Below are positions 54,853 through 64,000 of a stretch of 64,000 nucleotides of DNA, one piece after another (the stretch's first letter is position 1; each line of letters begins with the position of its first letter). The notes under the pieces are model-generated. The model saw only the letters and a list, made by a program, of their open reading frames with translations. It did no database searches and was not told the origin of the DNA. Both the position numbers and the translations under genes were made by a program. Source of the DNA: Nelumbo lutea (lineage: Eukaryota; Streptophyta; Magnoliopsida; Proteales; Nelumbonaceae); the NCBI GenBank assembly GCA_022828595.1, contig JAKGHH010000001.1, forward strand, positions 137,535,017 to 137,599,016, given 5' to 3'.

Positions 54853-55093
54853 AAAACCCTAAACTGACACCCAAAAGGGCCTGTTCAAAAATAAAACTGA
54901 AGATAATGTAGGACCCACTTGGTTGAACTAACAGGGATGCCTTAGGGCTGATATAGCCCCCTTTGAGAGTTCTCCTTAGTCACCTTGGGGTGGTCCCACT
55001 GTTTAAAGAATTGATTTATGTCATGCTCAGAGTCTAATGGAGGTTTGATGAGCTGCAATTTATTATTTTGGGGGCAGTACAGGTTGATGTTAT
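54853..55093 (+). other. TPC1 intron between Copia-8 and LTR-A
   Basis: Continuation of the target sequence of Copia-8. A minus-strand ORF crosses from here into the LTR-A copy and is therefore an artefact of the insertion. Nothing recognised. Confidence 0.5.
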
Positions 55094-57027
55094 TGAAAGA
55101 ATGGTAGGATCCATCTAATGGACGCCATAAAGATTGCGGAATGGGTGGGCGAATTTCAAAAATTTTCCTACCTTCTCCCAACTGGGAGTCGTATTCCCTA
55201 AATTTAGAATACAATATTCAAGGATCCTACTTGAACCATAATCGAACCAGATCTGAACCAAAAGGGAAGGGAGGAATTATACCTGATCCAGAGAAGCAGT
55301 ATCTCCCAAAGTTGGTGTTCACGCCCAAAGAGGACACCAAGATCCGCTCCTGCTGAAGATGACACAGTTGTATGTGGAACGGAACCAGCAGAGTGCGTCC
55401 TACACACTGGATCCTTCTCAAGAATCCTCTGGAAACTCTGAGCACCAAATCTTTTTCAGTCTTTTCTGCAAGACTGATGTCAAGAATTGATTTCTTGATT
55501 TCTTTCTTCTTCAAAGATCGAATCTTTCCAGAAAGAATGGTGACTGTTGAAGGAGAACTCCTGGGACAAAGATGGTTGAATTGCTTCTCTTCTCTCTAGA
55601 GTGTGTATGAAATCTAATCTTAGTTCGTAGGATGATTTCTTGCTCACAACCCTAGGTTCAAAATCTGATTATGATCTCTTAGGGTTTCTCCTCTTTTTTC
55701 TTCTTGGTTAAGAAACCTCCTAATTAGGAGTTATCCCAATCCAAATCAGTTTTTGGATAGGGGATGATCTTAATCCTATCTGCAGATTAAGTTAGCTTAC
55801 TCCTGATCTTATCAGGAGGTTACCAGATTCAAATCTGATTTGAATTTGGTCTCCCAGAGTGGATAAGGTTAAAGGCCCAATCCTTTTGCTAACTTTAATC
55901 CCAGATTCGCCCCATAGATGGGTGATCACATCAGCCCTGCTCAAAATGGGCTTTTGGCCCATTAAGTGTTCAGTGCTTAATTAGTTTCCAATCTGTTGTC
56001 CAGTTGGGCTTCTTTGTATGGCATGGGACCCAAGCATTGATCTACACACCAACCACATGGGTTCGGCCCAGCCTTTATTACAAGGCCCAGCCGAATTCAC
56101 TGAAAAGCTCAGTGAACCCCTGAGCCCATCACATGGACCCTATGGGCCCAACACTTACATTAAGTGGTCCCTGGGCCAAGCCATCTTATAAAAACCCAGG
56201 GACTGTGGGCAAGTGCAAGATTAGCCCATCAGGTATTATCCTAAATGGTCTTACACTCTCAGCCCTTAATGATCAAGCACTGCCCGACAAGAGAGGACCT
56301 CTCCCTCGGCTGCAAGGAACCGTGCCGCACTCTCCACTCACATGGATCCCGGGAATTAAAACCATTTACAAACATTTTGAAACCGTACAAATATATATAT
56401 GTATATTAATTTTGCAAAACAAAATTCCAACGATTGAAATCAACTGCCAGTAGTTTGGTTTCCATCAGAGAGAGTGCCTTCCCGATCATTACCTTTGTCC
56501 GACAAAGGGGCTGATCCTGTCACTATGATCACCCACTCAGATGAATTCTCAGACTATCCCAACATACCCAGGTTTTGATCCCCGCTAAGGATCTCACTGA
56601 TTGGCATATCAAAGATAGCCCGATCCGACACCTAGTGAAGTGTCATAATCGAGTCTAGGGGTCAGGTGTAACTTTCCAGTTTTGCCCATCTGTCTCCAAG
56701 GTCCAGGGGAATACTAGAAATCTGGTCCGGTTCAAGGATTTGAGTAATCCCATACTGCATGTGGGATAAATCTCTGGTGGCCGAGACAGGCCATCCAACA
56801 CTTGGTGGCACACCAGTATCAGCCTTGTAAGGATAAATCTCCCAAGCTTTATCCAATGGCTGTGTACATTTAAAACTAACACGAGTCTCTATAAGTGTCC
56901 AGTTTTAGGGTCTTACACAGAATTATACCAAACAAAATGAATCAAACATGCACTTTATTTATTTACACTAAATATCAAAAGTACATCAAATCGAATTGAA
57001 GCTAAGGGCATACAAAACTGTCTAATA
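55094..57027 (-). mobile_element. LTR-A solo LTR in TPC1 intron
   Basis: A 1934-bp solo LTR with ends TGAAAGAATGG and CTGTCTAATA and the perfect target duplication GTTAT (55089-55093 and 57028-57032). Close to the solo copy at 11899-13867 over its whole length, with a shorter TG/CA region near 56390 and small indels. Inserted directly in host intron sequence. Confidence 0.93.
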
Positions 57028-57032
57028 GTTAT

Positions 57033-57669
57033 GCATCACCAAACCTTTCCAACCTTTGCACTATCAATAGCTTTAGTGATTTGGATAATTATAAATGGAT
57101 AAAGGTATGGGCTGTGTGGCTCTCTAGAGCAATTAGATAAAGCAGAAGGTATCATATAACAAAATAAGAGTTGAGATGTGTTTCTTCATGAGATTCTTCC
57201 ATTTAATACCAAAATCTACTCTTGTAGCTTATTTTTATAAATTATAGTTCACATGGTCATACACCTTTTCCTTTCCAGGCCTGCTCTGCATCATTCTTGA
57301 GTCTCCACAATAGTTTTTTATTAAGACTCATCGACAAATCTGTTTTCCAAGAAAAAATTCTTCTTAGAGTTGAGAATTAAATGTTTCTATCACTTTCTTT
57401 ACTTTTGGTGTGAGGATATCTGAAATTTTGGTGTGACCCTTCTTGAGCAAAATTTCTTCGCTCCAATGAGAAAGGGAGGGAATATTGTGGAGGTGGGATA
57501 TATCTGCCATTATTTGGTTAATTTGGGAAGAAAAGTGATGATCTTCAGGGAGGAGGTCCATACTAAAGAATTTTTGCTTGAGAATATTGCCATGAAAGTA
57601 GCCCATTGGGTGAAATCAATCCCTCTTTTTGAACCCTTCTTCATAGATTATTTTAAGGGGATGGTAATA
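57033..57669 (+). other. TPC1 intron, unclassified
   Basis: No recognised repeat. An 80-codon minus-strand ORF (57606-57364) and a 107-codon plus ORF overlap here, but I recognise no domain in either. The left end of the truncated gypsy element lies to the right of this stretch. Confidence 0.5.
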
Positions 57670-57844
57670 GGGGTGATCATTCCTATCCCAACTTGGCCCG
57701 AAATTTTATACATACATACATTGCATATTATGTCACATATAATATATTTATTATAAATATTATGTAATATAAAATATATATTATATGCATCATATTATAA
57801 TAAGTCTAGCTCGGACTTGGCCTAGCCCATCTTATGATCACCCC
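57670..57844. mobile_element. Small TIR element (MITE)
   Basis: 175 bp with perfect 11-bp terminal inverted repeats GGGGTGATCAT and ATGATCACCCC, flanked by TA on each side (57668-57669 and 57845-57846). The interior is AT-rich with an inner TTGGCC pair. TA may be the target duplication (mariner-type) or part of a TAGGGGTG..CACCCCTA terminus as in some hAT elements. An 8-bp duplication is not seen, so the class stays open. Confidence 0.7.
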
Positions 57845-57989
57845 TAGTTGGAAAAAAGGTTGCACCCTCATCTTCAGCTATAAGTTTAACATCGTGTAAA
57901 TGGTCTCTATCACCCCTAGTTGTAACTTTGACAAGTACAACTTGGGCAACTTAGGAATATTAGGAGTGGGGTGGGGAGGGATGTTTAGA

Positions 57990-59232
57990 AATCATGGAGT
58001 AGTGGTTCTTGAACATCCCTAGGTATTGGTTCTTGAGGTGCAACCATGGAGTGCCGTATCACTAGAGCTTTACCCTCAATGTCCCCTTCCAAGTTTTCTT
58101 CCTTAAAGAATTAGCTTCAGTAGTTTCAGCCACTTGTCCATCCTCAACATGGCTTATATCATCTTGTTGTTCATCAATGACTTCATCAATCATATGTGTT
58201 TGTCCTTGAATCCTTCTCTTAGGCCATTCATTGGAATGATGTCCCAATTCCATTCACCTGAAACATCTAATAGTAGGCTGCCCTTGATTGCTCTTTGTTG
58301 CATTTGAGGTCCCTTGGACTTTAAGTCATGTTTGGTTGATCACACGACCCCTACCAGTCGCGACACTAAGACCTACTGATGAAGATGTACCTTAGACAAC
58401 ACTTAGTTTCTGCCTTGAGCTCTAACTCAATTGAGCTTCAACCTTCAGAGTTAGCTGATATGCATCCTTTATCTTATACGGACAATGTAGGCTGACTTGA
58501 TCTTGTAATGGCAACCTCAAATCATATCTACTAACTTTTTTCTGTTCAGTTTCTATCATATTACTCCAAAGAGTAAATCTATTAAACTCTTTTCTGTACT
58601 TCTTTATACTCTTTTCCCGTTGCCTTAAATTCTGCACCTTTTAGTAAAGAGTTTGCTCATGATTTGGTAGTAAGAGTTGCAATTTCAGCTTTTCTTTCAT
58701 TCTTCCCCAAGAACTAACCTTTCTTTTCCCCTTTATCTGTGCCTTTGATAAATTTTCCACCAATCCAAGGTTGTCCCATGCATCTTTATTGTTACAGGCT
58801 TTACTTTTCTTTCTTTATTCATTTCCTTCCAATCAAATTAATTTTCAATGTTGTCCAACCATCTAGAAACTCTTCAGGTTCCACCTGACCATCAAACTCG
58901 TTAATATGAAGTTGAACACTATGACCTTGATTGGATTGTAAAGCTTGCACTATTTGGTCTTCCTATCGCTGGTTGTTATTCCTTTCATGCTGATCACCTC
59001 CAGGTTGCTCAATGCTTGACTTGATTCTTCACTAATAATGTTAGTGAGCTTGTCTTCTTCCTCCAAGCCCCAAATTACTTGCTACATCACCATCCCTAGC
59101 AGCATTTTGAGCTACAAGTTGAGCAGGATGTTCAATCTGTTCTTGCTGCCATCTTATAGGCTCTTAGAAAACCTCTTTAGTGACATGTTGTGGTCTTCTA
59201 CCACCCCTACCATGTCCACCCCTTGCAGCCAT
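57990..59232 (-). pseudogene. Gypsy gag and protease-start remnant
   Basis: Starts MAARGGHGRGGRRPQ at 59232, a typical gypsy gag N-terminus with a Gly/Arg stretch, then a stop. Later frames give QNLRQREKSIKKYRKEFNRF (retrotransposon gag domain) and DLRLPLQDQVSLH. The zinc knuckle is reduced to RCFR-stop-MELGHHSNEWP (second and last Cys lost). Then VIDEQQDDISHVEDG and GKALVIRHSMV, the sequence that precedes the gypsy protease. Many stops and frameshifts. Confidence 0.8.
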
Positions 59233-59306
59233 AATAATATAGCAAAATACAACAAGGAGATGAACTTTGAAGAAAACCCAAGGAAAGAACTTGCTTTGAT
59301 ACCACT

Positions 59307-60001
59307 TGATGTGGACAGAAAAACAAATTACATGCAGCACTTCCAAGAATACAACAATAGTCACAAGATATACCAAGTTGAAAACAACAAAACAAGTTGG
59401 AATTTTAGGGATTTCAGACCTGAACCTGAAGTAGAACTTTTCTTGTAATAGTTCCCCTACAGTAACAATGGCATCAAGCTGGCCTCCCGCATGGACATGT
59501 AGCGATAGAGGGGTTGGAAAGTGTCAAAATGGGTTGACTCCTCGAAACCCAAGCTCCCAATACTTGAAAACCCTAGCTGGGGTTGAGATACAGCTCAAAC
59601 AAGAGAGAAAGAACCAAAAAGACCCCTACAGAAACAACCCATTTATCTTTTATAAGATTCAATGGCTTGCTGGAGAAGCCAATTAAAATATTTACATATA
59701 AGCCCCTAGAATGTTTCCCTTTCACAAACAACTCCTTAAGAACAAAGTTAGCTTCAAACAAACCCCCAAAAGATAACTTTTGTTACAAAAAGACCCAAGA
59801 GGCCAAAACCCAACAGATGTGCACAGAACTTCCCCTAACCGGAATCTGAATTATAAAATAATGAAAATACCCCTGGACCCAAACTGTCAACAAAGTACTC
59901 GAAAACAACAATTTGGGACCCTACTAGAAAAAAAATACAAATACAGAATACATTCACATTTCTCTCTTTTCCCTTTTTTTCTTCTTTTTTTGGGTTCATC
60001 A
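59307..60001 (-). repeat. LTR-B 5' LTR of the gypsy element
   Basis: 695 bp, TGATGTGGACAG to GGGTTCATCA, two bases from the primer site. Ends are the short inverted repeat TGATG/CATCA. Shares with 9934-10618 the blocks TTTAGGGATTTCAGACC, CAGCTGGGG-type sequence, TAAGCCCCTAGAATGTTTCC and a T-rich end. Confidence 0.9.
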
Positions 60002-60097
60002 GTACGTGATATATAGTTCTTTTGCTATGTAATTGGAAACTTTGCTTGTTTTTCTTTTTTTGATTCATTTACTGGACTCAATGGGTGTAACCTGCAG

Positions 60098-60163
60098 ATT
60101 AATTCAGATGAATTTGCTGACCTTTGCAATGCTATTGCGCTGAAATTTCAAAAGGAGCCCATT
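60098..60163 (+). CDS. TPC1: TPC1 exon: EF-hand 2, second part
   Basis: 22 codons INSDEFADLCNAIAL-KFQKEPI, phase 0 at both ends; acceptor CCTGCAG, donor GTATGT. Completes the EF-hand 2 loop D-D-S-H-D-F-K-I-N-S-D-E with Glu at position 12 and the following helix FADLCNAI. Nearly identical in pattern to Arabidopsis TPC1. Confidence 0.94.
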
Positions 60164-60304
60164 GTATGTTTTCTAATAACTTAATGTATTTGAGATGTTG
60201 TTACTTAATGTTCCCATTTCTATCTTAAAGCCTTAGTGTAGAATGTCTTCATTATGGATTATGAAGATGTAACTGTGATTTTGTTACTTTGCATCCCTTT
60301 GCAG

Positions 60305-60448
60305 CCACCTTGGTTGGAAGGCTTTCCTACATTTTACAATTCACCCACATCTAAGAAGTTAAAAGCTTTTGTTCGGAGCAACAAATTTGGATACATTATT
60401 GTCTCCATACTCGTTCTCAATCTTGGTGCTGTTATTATTGAAACAACG
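60305..60448 (+). CDS. TPC1: TPC1 exon: linker to S1 of repeat II
   Basis: 48 codons, phase 0 both ends; acceptor TTTGCAG, donor GTATGA; separated from the previous exon by only 141 bp. Reads PPWLEGFPTFYNSP, KKLKAFVRSNKFGYI and a hydrophobic IVSILVLNLGAVIIETT, the first transmembrane segment of channel repeat II. The following exon (LDIE.. in Arabidopsis) was not found before the window end. Confidence 0.94.
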
Positions 60449-61794
60449 GTATGACTGGGCCAATGGTAATATTGACATAATTTAGGTTCTCTAGGGTTCT
60501 CCTGAGACAATGTAAACTTTAGTGTTCTGGATGTAACTCTTGATAAAATGGAATGATGAAACGAGATCTGTACAAGTATTTTGAATAAAGATTTTCAATC
60601 TGAATAAAAGGGCATTGATATCAACAAAATGCAATTTTCTTAAAAATATTAATTAATTTGTCCATGATATCTTTTTAGCTAAAGTAGCATAATTTGATTT
60701 AGGTTATAACCATTTTGCCTTTTAGGTGATCCTTTGTTGAGAATTGCTTCTTTGAATATCTTAATGTAGTTCATTTGTTATCATTCTTAACTTCTTTACC
60801 GATAATTTGATATACTGCCTAATTAGAACCTTAATTTGAAAGTGCCATATTTGTTTGTCTGTGGCATAGGATCTACGTTGACTTGAAAAGATTTTGATCT
60901 CTGCACTTAAAGTTTTTCTGTGTTTTTTTTCTTGGTCAGAAACAAGGTTGAGAGCATGCTCCTTAAAATACTCCAATTCAAATCTGTATTCCATAATCAA
61001 TTCTCTAACTAGCCAATTAGAAGCTCTAAAAAAATAAGAAAGGATAGCAATCACACCCTTGATATCATATTTTTTCTTGTTTAGTTATGATTTGATGATT
61101 TCTAATTGTTTCTCAGTGAATTCTAGCATTTTTAGTTGATTATTCATGTTAAAGGGTCTTTGAATTAGTTATTAAGGTTTACTAGTCATAAGACAGGGTA
61201 CTCTTGTACTTTTGTTTTAAGCTATAGGGGTACTCTTGTACTTTCATTTTAAATTGTTGTTTCCCTTCTTTATAAGGCATCTTCTTAGCACATAATGGGG
61301 AGATCTTAATACTTTTTTACCCAAAAAACTTGCAGCAGCTTGCTTTCCTTGCTTCTATCTCTTCAAGTTAAAAAAAAAAAAAAAAAAACTCTGCTTCAAA
61401 ACACTCTAGGCTGACAACATCAATACTTGCTCAGTAAGTCTGCCATAAATTTTTATAGAAAAATTAGATTGAGGTGATTTATGCTCGTTTTACTGCTTAT
61501 TCAATGACCTTTAAAATGACATTTTACATGTTACATGTCATGCTTCACTAAAATAAAATGGGTCCAGAAAGGGGCTAGAAATCAATTTTTATTGTAAATT
61601 CAATAGGAAAAAATTGCAATAAAATCCAAATTTTCATCACCTTGGAGAACAAATATAGGCATTAAGCATTTTGAAGATCTCAGAAAGAGCTTTTAAATGC
61701 ATTTGATTTCAGTGGAATATTGTTTTCTATAAAAAGTTATATTCAATTTAGTATAGAAGGGTCCATTCATCAAAAAGAATTTAGTATAAGTAGA
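60449..61794 (+). other. TPC1 intron, unclassified
   Basis: AT-rich sequence with a 19-20 bp poly-A run at about 61370-61388. No exon, no inverted repeat with clear ends and no recognised element up to the Copia-11 LTR. Confidence 0.6.
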
Positions 61795-62170
61795 AGATCA
61801 AGATTGCAATCAGTCTTGAACCCTAATAGAATTTAGGTTAAGAAAAGCAGAAGAAAAGTGAGAGGAAGGAGAAGGAAGAGAAGAGAAACAGAAGAACACA
61901 AGGGTTTGAAAGGAGGGACAGATTCTAACACATCTTCTGCCGCCACTCTCTTAGTATTTATAGGTTATGTTTAGTACATAGAGAAAAGGACAGATCTGCC
62001 CTTAGTACTTACATGACAAATAAAGTAAATAAAAAGCTGAAATAAATAACAACTGAAATAACAAACTGACCCCAACTGACACTACTATGACTGAAACAAA
62101 TAATTACACATGCTGTCCTACGAACACAGTGGGGACCACTGCTGTGGGGCCCACATCAGTGTTCTCTACA
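61795..62170 (-). repeat. Copia-11 3' LTR (left edge approximate)
   Basis: Contains a purine-rich block (AGAAGAAAAGTGAGAGGAAGG), CTTAGTATTTATAGG (TATA region in reverse) and ends TGTTCTCTACA at the purine tract. About 375 bp if it starts at TTGAACCC. Confidence 0.65.
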
Positions 62171-62184
62171 CTCCCCCTCAAGTT

Positions 62185-64000
62185 GGGAGTAGATATTTAT
62201 CATTCCCAACTTGGATAGGTCTGCCTCTAACTTCTTCCTTGGTACAACCTTGGTGAGGATATCTGTGAGCTGCATATTAGATGTGATATACGGGAGAGAC
62301 ACTTCTTGTGATGCGACCCTCTCTCACACAAAATGTCAATCAACTTCAATATGTTTAGTTCTGTCATGCTGCACTGGGTTGTGGGCTATATTAATTGATG
62401 TTTGATTATCACAATACAACATCAAGGACTTTTCATAGTCAATACCCATTCATATGATCTCAGCCACTCCGTTAGCCATTGACCTGTATTCCGCTTCAGC
62501 ATTAGAGCGGGAAACAACACTCTGCTTCTTACTCCTCCAAGAGACAAGGTTACCTCCCACAAGGGCACAATATCCAGAGGTAGACCTTCTGTCATCAACA
62601 CTCCCAGCCCAATCGGCATCTGTATAGACCTCCACCTTCATGTGATTATTGTTCTTGAGCAGTATACCTCTACCCGGGCATCTCTTCAAGTATGCTAATA
62701 TTCTCTGTACCGCAAGGAGATGAGAAGTTCTAGGGGAATGCATGTACTGGCTAAAAACACTAACTGCATAACTGATATCTGGCCGAGTGAGGTAGAGGTA
62801 TAGGAGCTTTCCAACCAATTGTTGGAACATAACTTTGTCTTCAAGAGGCTCCCCGCCCTCTGCACTAATCTTGTGATTCTGTTCAATGGGTGTATCAGCA
62901 GGCTTAACACCTAACTTTCTAGTTTCCGCCAACAGATCTAGAACATACTTTCTCTAAGAGATAAAAATCCCCTGTTTAGATCTAGCAACCTCAATACCCA
63001 AAAAATACCGTAGTGCACCAAGATCTTTCACCTCAAACTCTTGATGAAGGAGCTGTTAGAGGGACTCAATCTCATGGCTATCATTTCCTGTCACCACAAT
63101 ATCATCAACATAGACTGCAAGTAGTGTCAGAGAGGACCACCCTCTTGATAAATAGTGTATGATCTGACTGGCCCTGTTAATAACCGAACTTTCCAAGGGC
63201 TAATCTGAACCTATCAAACCAGGCTCTGAGTGACTGCTTCAAACCATACAATGCCTTGTTCAGTCAGCAAACCTTCTTACCTGTCTCTGTATCATAGAAT
63301 CCAGGAGGCAACTGCATGTAGACCTGTTCCTGTAAGTCTCCATTCAGAAAGACATTTTTAATATCCATCTGGAACAAGGGCCAAGAATGATTTGCTGCAA
63401 GGGATAACGGAACTCGGATGGTGGTCATCTTGGCTACTGGGGCAAAGGTCTCCAAGTAGTCTATACCATAAGTCTGGGTGAACCTCTTTGCGACCAGCCA
63501 AGCTTTGTACCTTTCAATAGAGCCATTAGCATTATGCTTTACAGTGAATACCCATCTACATCCAACCGGTTTCTTTCCTTTTGGTAGGTCAACCAGTGCC
63601 CAAGTGTTATTCTTGAACAGGGCATCCATTTCGACTTGCATTGCATCTTTCCATTCTGGAACTGATATGACTTCTTGCACTGTTCTTGGAATAGGGACAT
63701 TGGCAATGGAAGTGAGATAGGACCAGTAAGAGGGAGATAGACGATCATAGGATAAGAACTGTGAGATGCTGTGAGCTGTAGATGTGGTGCAATGTCGTTT
63801 CCCTTTGCGGATGGCAATAGGGAGATCAAGGTCATCCACAGGAGGGGAAGTGGCAACAGTGGAAGGTGTCTCAGTAGGCTCTGGATCTAGAACCGCAGAA
63901 GGAACTGGAGCTGGCCGGGACTACCGATGACTAGGATCAACCTGCCTGCATCGCCTGTGATAGACTCTCAACTCCTGATCCCTCTGACCACCCTCGCCAT
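62185..64000 (-). pseudogene. Copia-11 RT and RNase H remnant
   Basis: Reverse strand: linker DDLDLPIAIRKGKRHC, SISQFLSYDRLSPSYWS; RT with [37 protein letters not shown] and YVDD near 63105-63115; RNase H with NHKISAEGGEPLEDK, LTRPDISYAVSVFSQYM, YTDADWAGSVDDRR, SRSNAEAEYRSM. Frameshifts near 63260, 62940 and 62455; stops in the RT-RNase H linker. Confidence 0.88.

Larger units (their letters stand above)
57847..60001 (-). mobile_element. LTR-B gypsy element, truncated
   Basis: Antisense Ty3/gypsy remnant: 5' LTR 59307-60001, primer site reverse GCTTTGATACCA (59293-59304), gag and the beginning of the protease region, ending near 57850-58000. RT, integrase and 3' LTR are absent, and no target repeat can be matched to the right flank GTACG. 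Provides the identity of the solo LTR at 9934-10618. Confidence 0.85.
61795..64000 (-). mobile_element. Copia-11: partial, runs off the window
   Basis: Antisense copia element: 3' LTR to 62170, purine tract reverse CTCCCCCTCAAG (62171-62182), RNase H, RT and the linker before RT at the window edge. Same family as Copia-3 by protein sequence. The outer LTR edge is set only roughly, because the partner LTR lies beyond the window. Confidence 0.85.

Noticed and set aside
54942..55214. 90-codon minus-strand ORF crossing the LTR-A left end
   Set aside because: It spans the insertion boundary at 55094, so it is a chance fusion of LTR and intron sequence.
57364..57606. 80-codon minus-strand ORF in the intron
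   Set aside because: No recognisable domain and an overlapping ORF of similar size on the other strand. Not enough to call a gene.
1..64000. tRNA or rRNA genes
   Set aside because: Apart from the tRNA-derived B-box in the SINE and the primer sites, I saw no cloverleaf-forming or rRNA-like sequence.
1..64000. Endogenous pararetrovirus (caulimovirid) copies
   Set aside because: All RT sequences have copia order (integrase before RT) and the single gag of gypsy type is followed by a gypsy LTR; no movement-protein or coat-like region was seen.

Overview
This window is nuclear DNA of a flowering plant. The only cellular gene I recognise is TPC1, the vacuolar two-pore cation channel (SV channel), on the + strand. 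Six consecutive coding exons are present (518-623, 1015-1092, 11052-11113, 48790-48862, 60098-60163, 60305-60448). All have GT-AG junctions and matching phases. They run from transmembrane segment S6 of repeat I, through the two EF-hands of the cytosolic linker, into S1 of repeat II. Both ends of the gene lie outside the window. I cannot fix the species.

Almost everything else is transposable elements inside the introns. The 9.96 kb intron (1093-11051) holds an Au-like SINE, a compound microsatellite and Copia-1, which was itself hit by a two-LTR compound (3941-7729) and a gypsy solo LTR (9934-10618). The 37.7 kb intron (11114-48789) holds an RTE LINE tail, a large nest (Copia-2 > Copia-3 > Copia-4 > Copia-5/Copia-7 > Copia-6, 11332-36472), LINE debris, two inverted-repeat elements, and Copia-9 with Copia-10 inside it (38975-46657). 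The 11.2 kb intron (48863-60097) holds Copia-8 (49380-54848), a second solo copy of the 1.95 kb LTR (55094-57027), a small TIR element and a truncated gypsy element. Copia-11 begins after the last exon and runs off the end.

Most nesting calls rest on 5-bp target-site duplications (TSDs) that I could read directly, and on the interrupted reading frame resuming on the far side of the insert. None of the Ty1/copia copies looks autonomous. Copia-8 is the best preserved, but it has two nonsense codons and a changed RT catalytic motif (YVND). Copia-6, deep in the nest, has the most similar LTRs.

The gene and elements interact only as host and passengers: the transposons must be spliced out as parts of very long introns. 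Six of the seven LTR elements inserted directly into the introns lie antisense to TPC1. No unknown gene system was found. The most unusual structures are a head-to-head copia junction at about 21380, LTRs whose TSD-defined ends are not the usual CA, and an LTR-LTR compound with no internal region.
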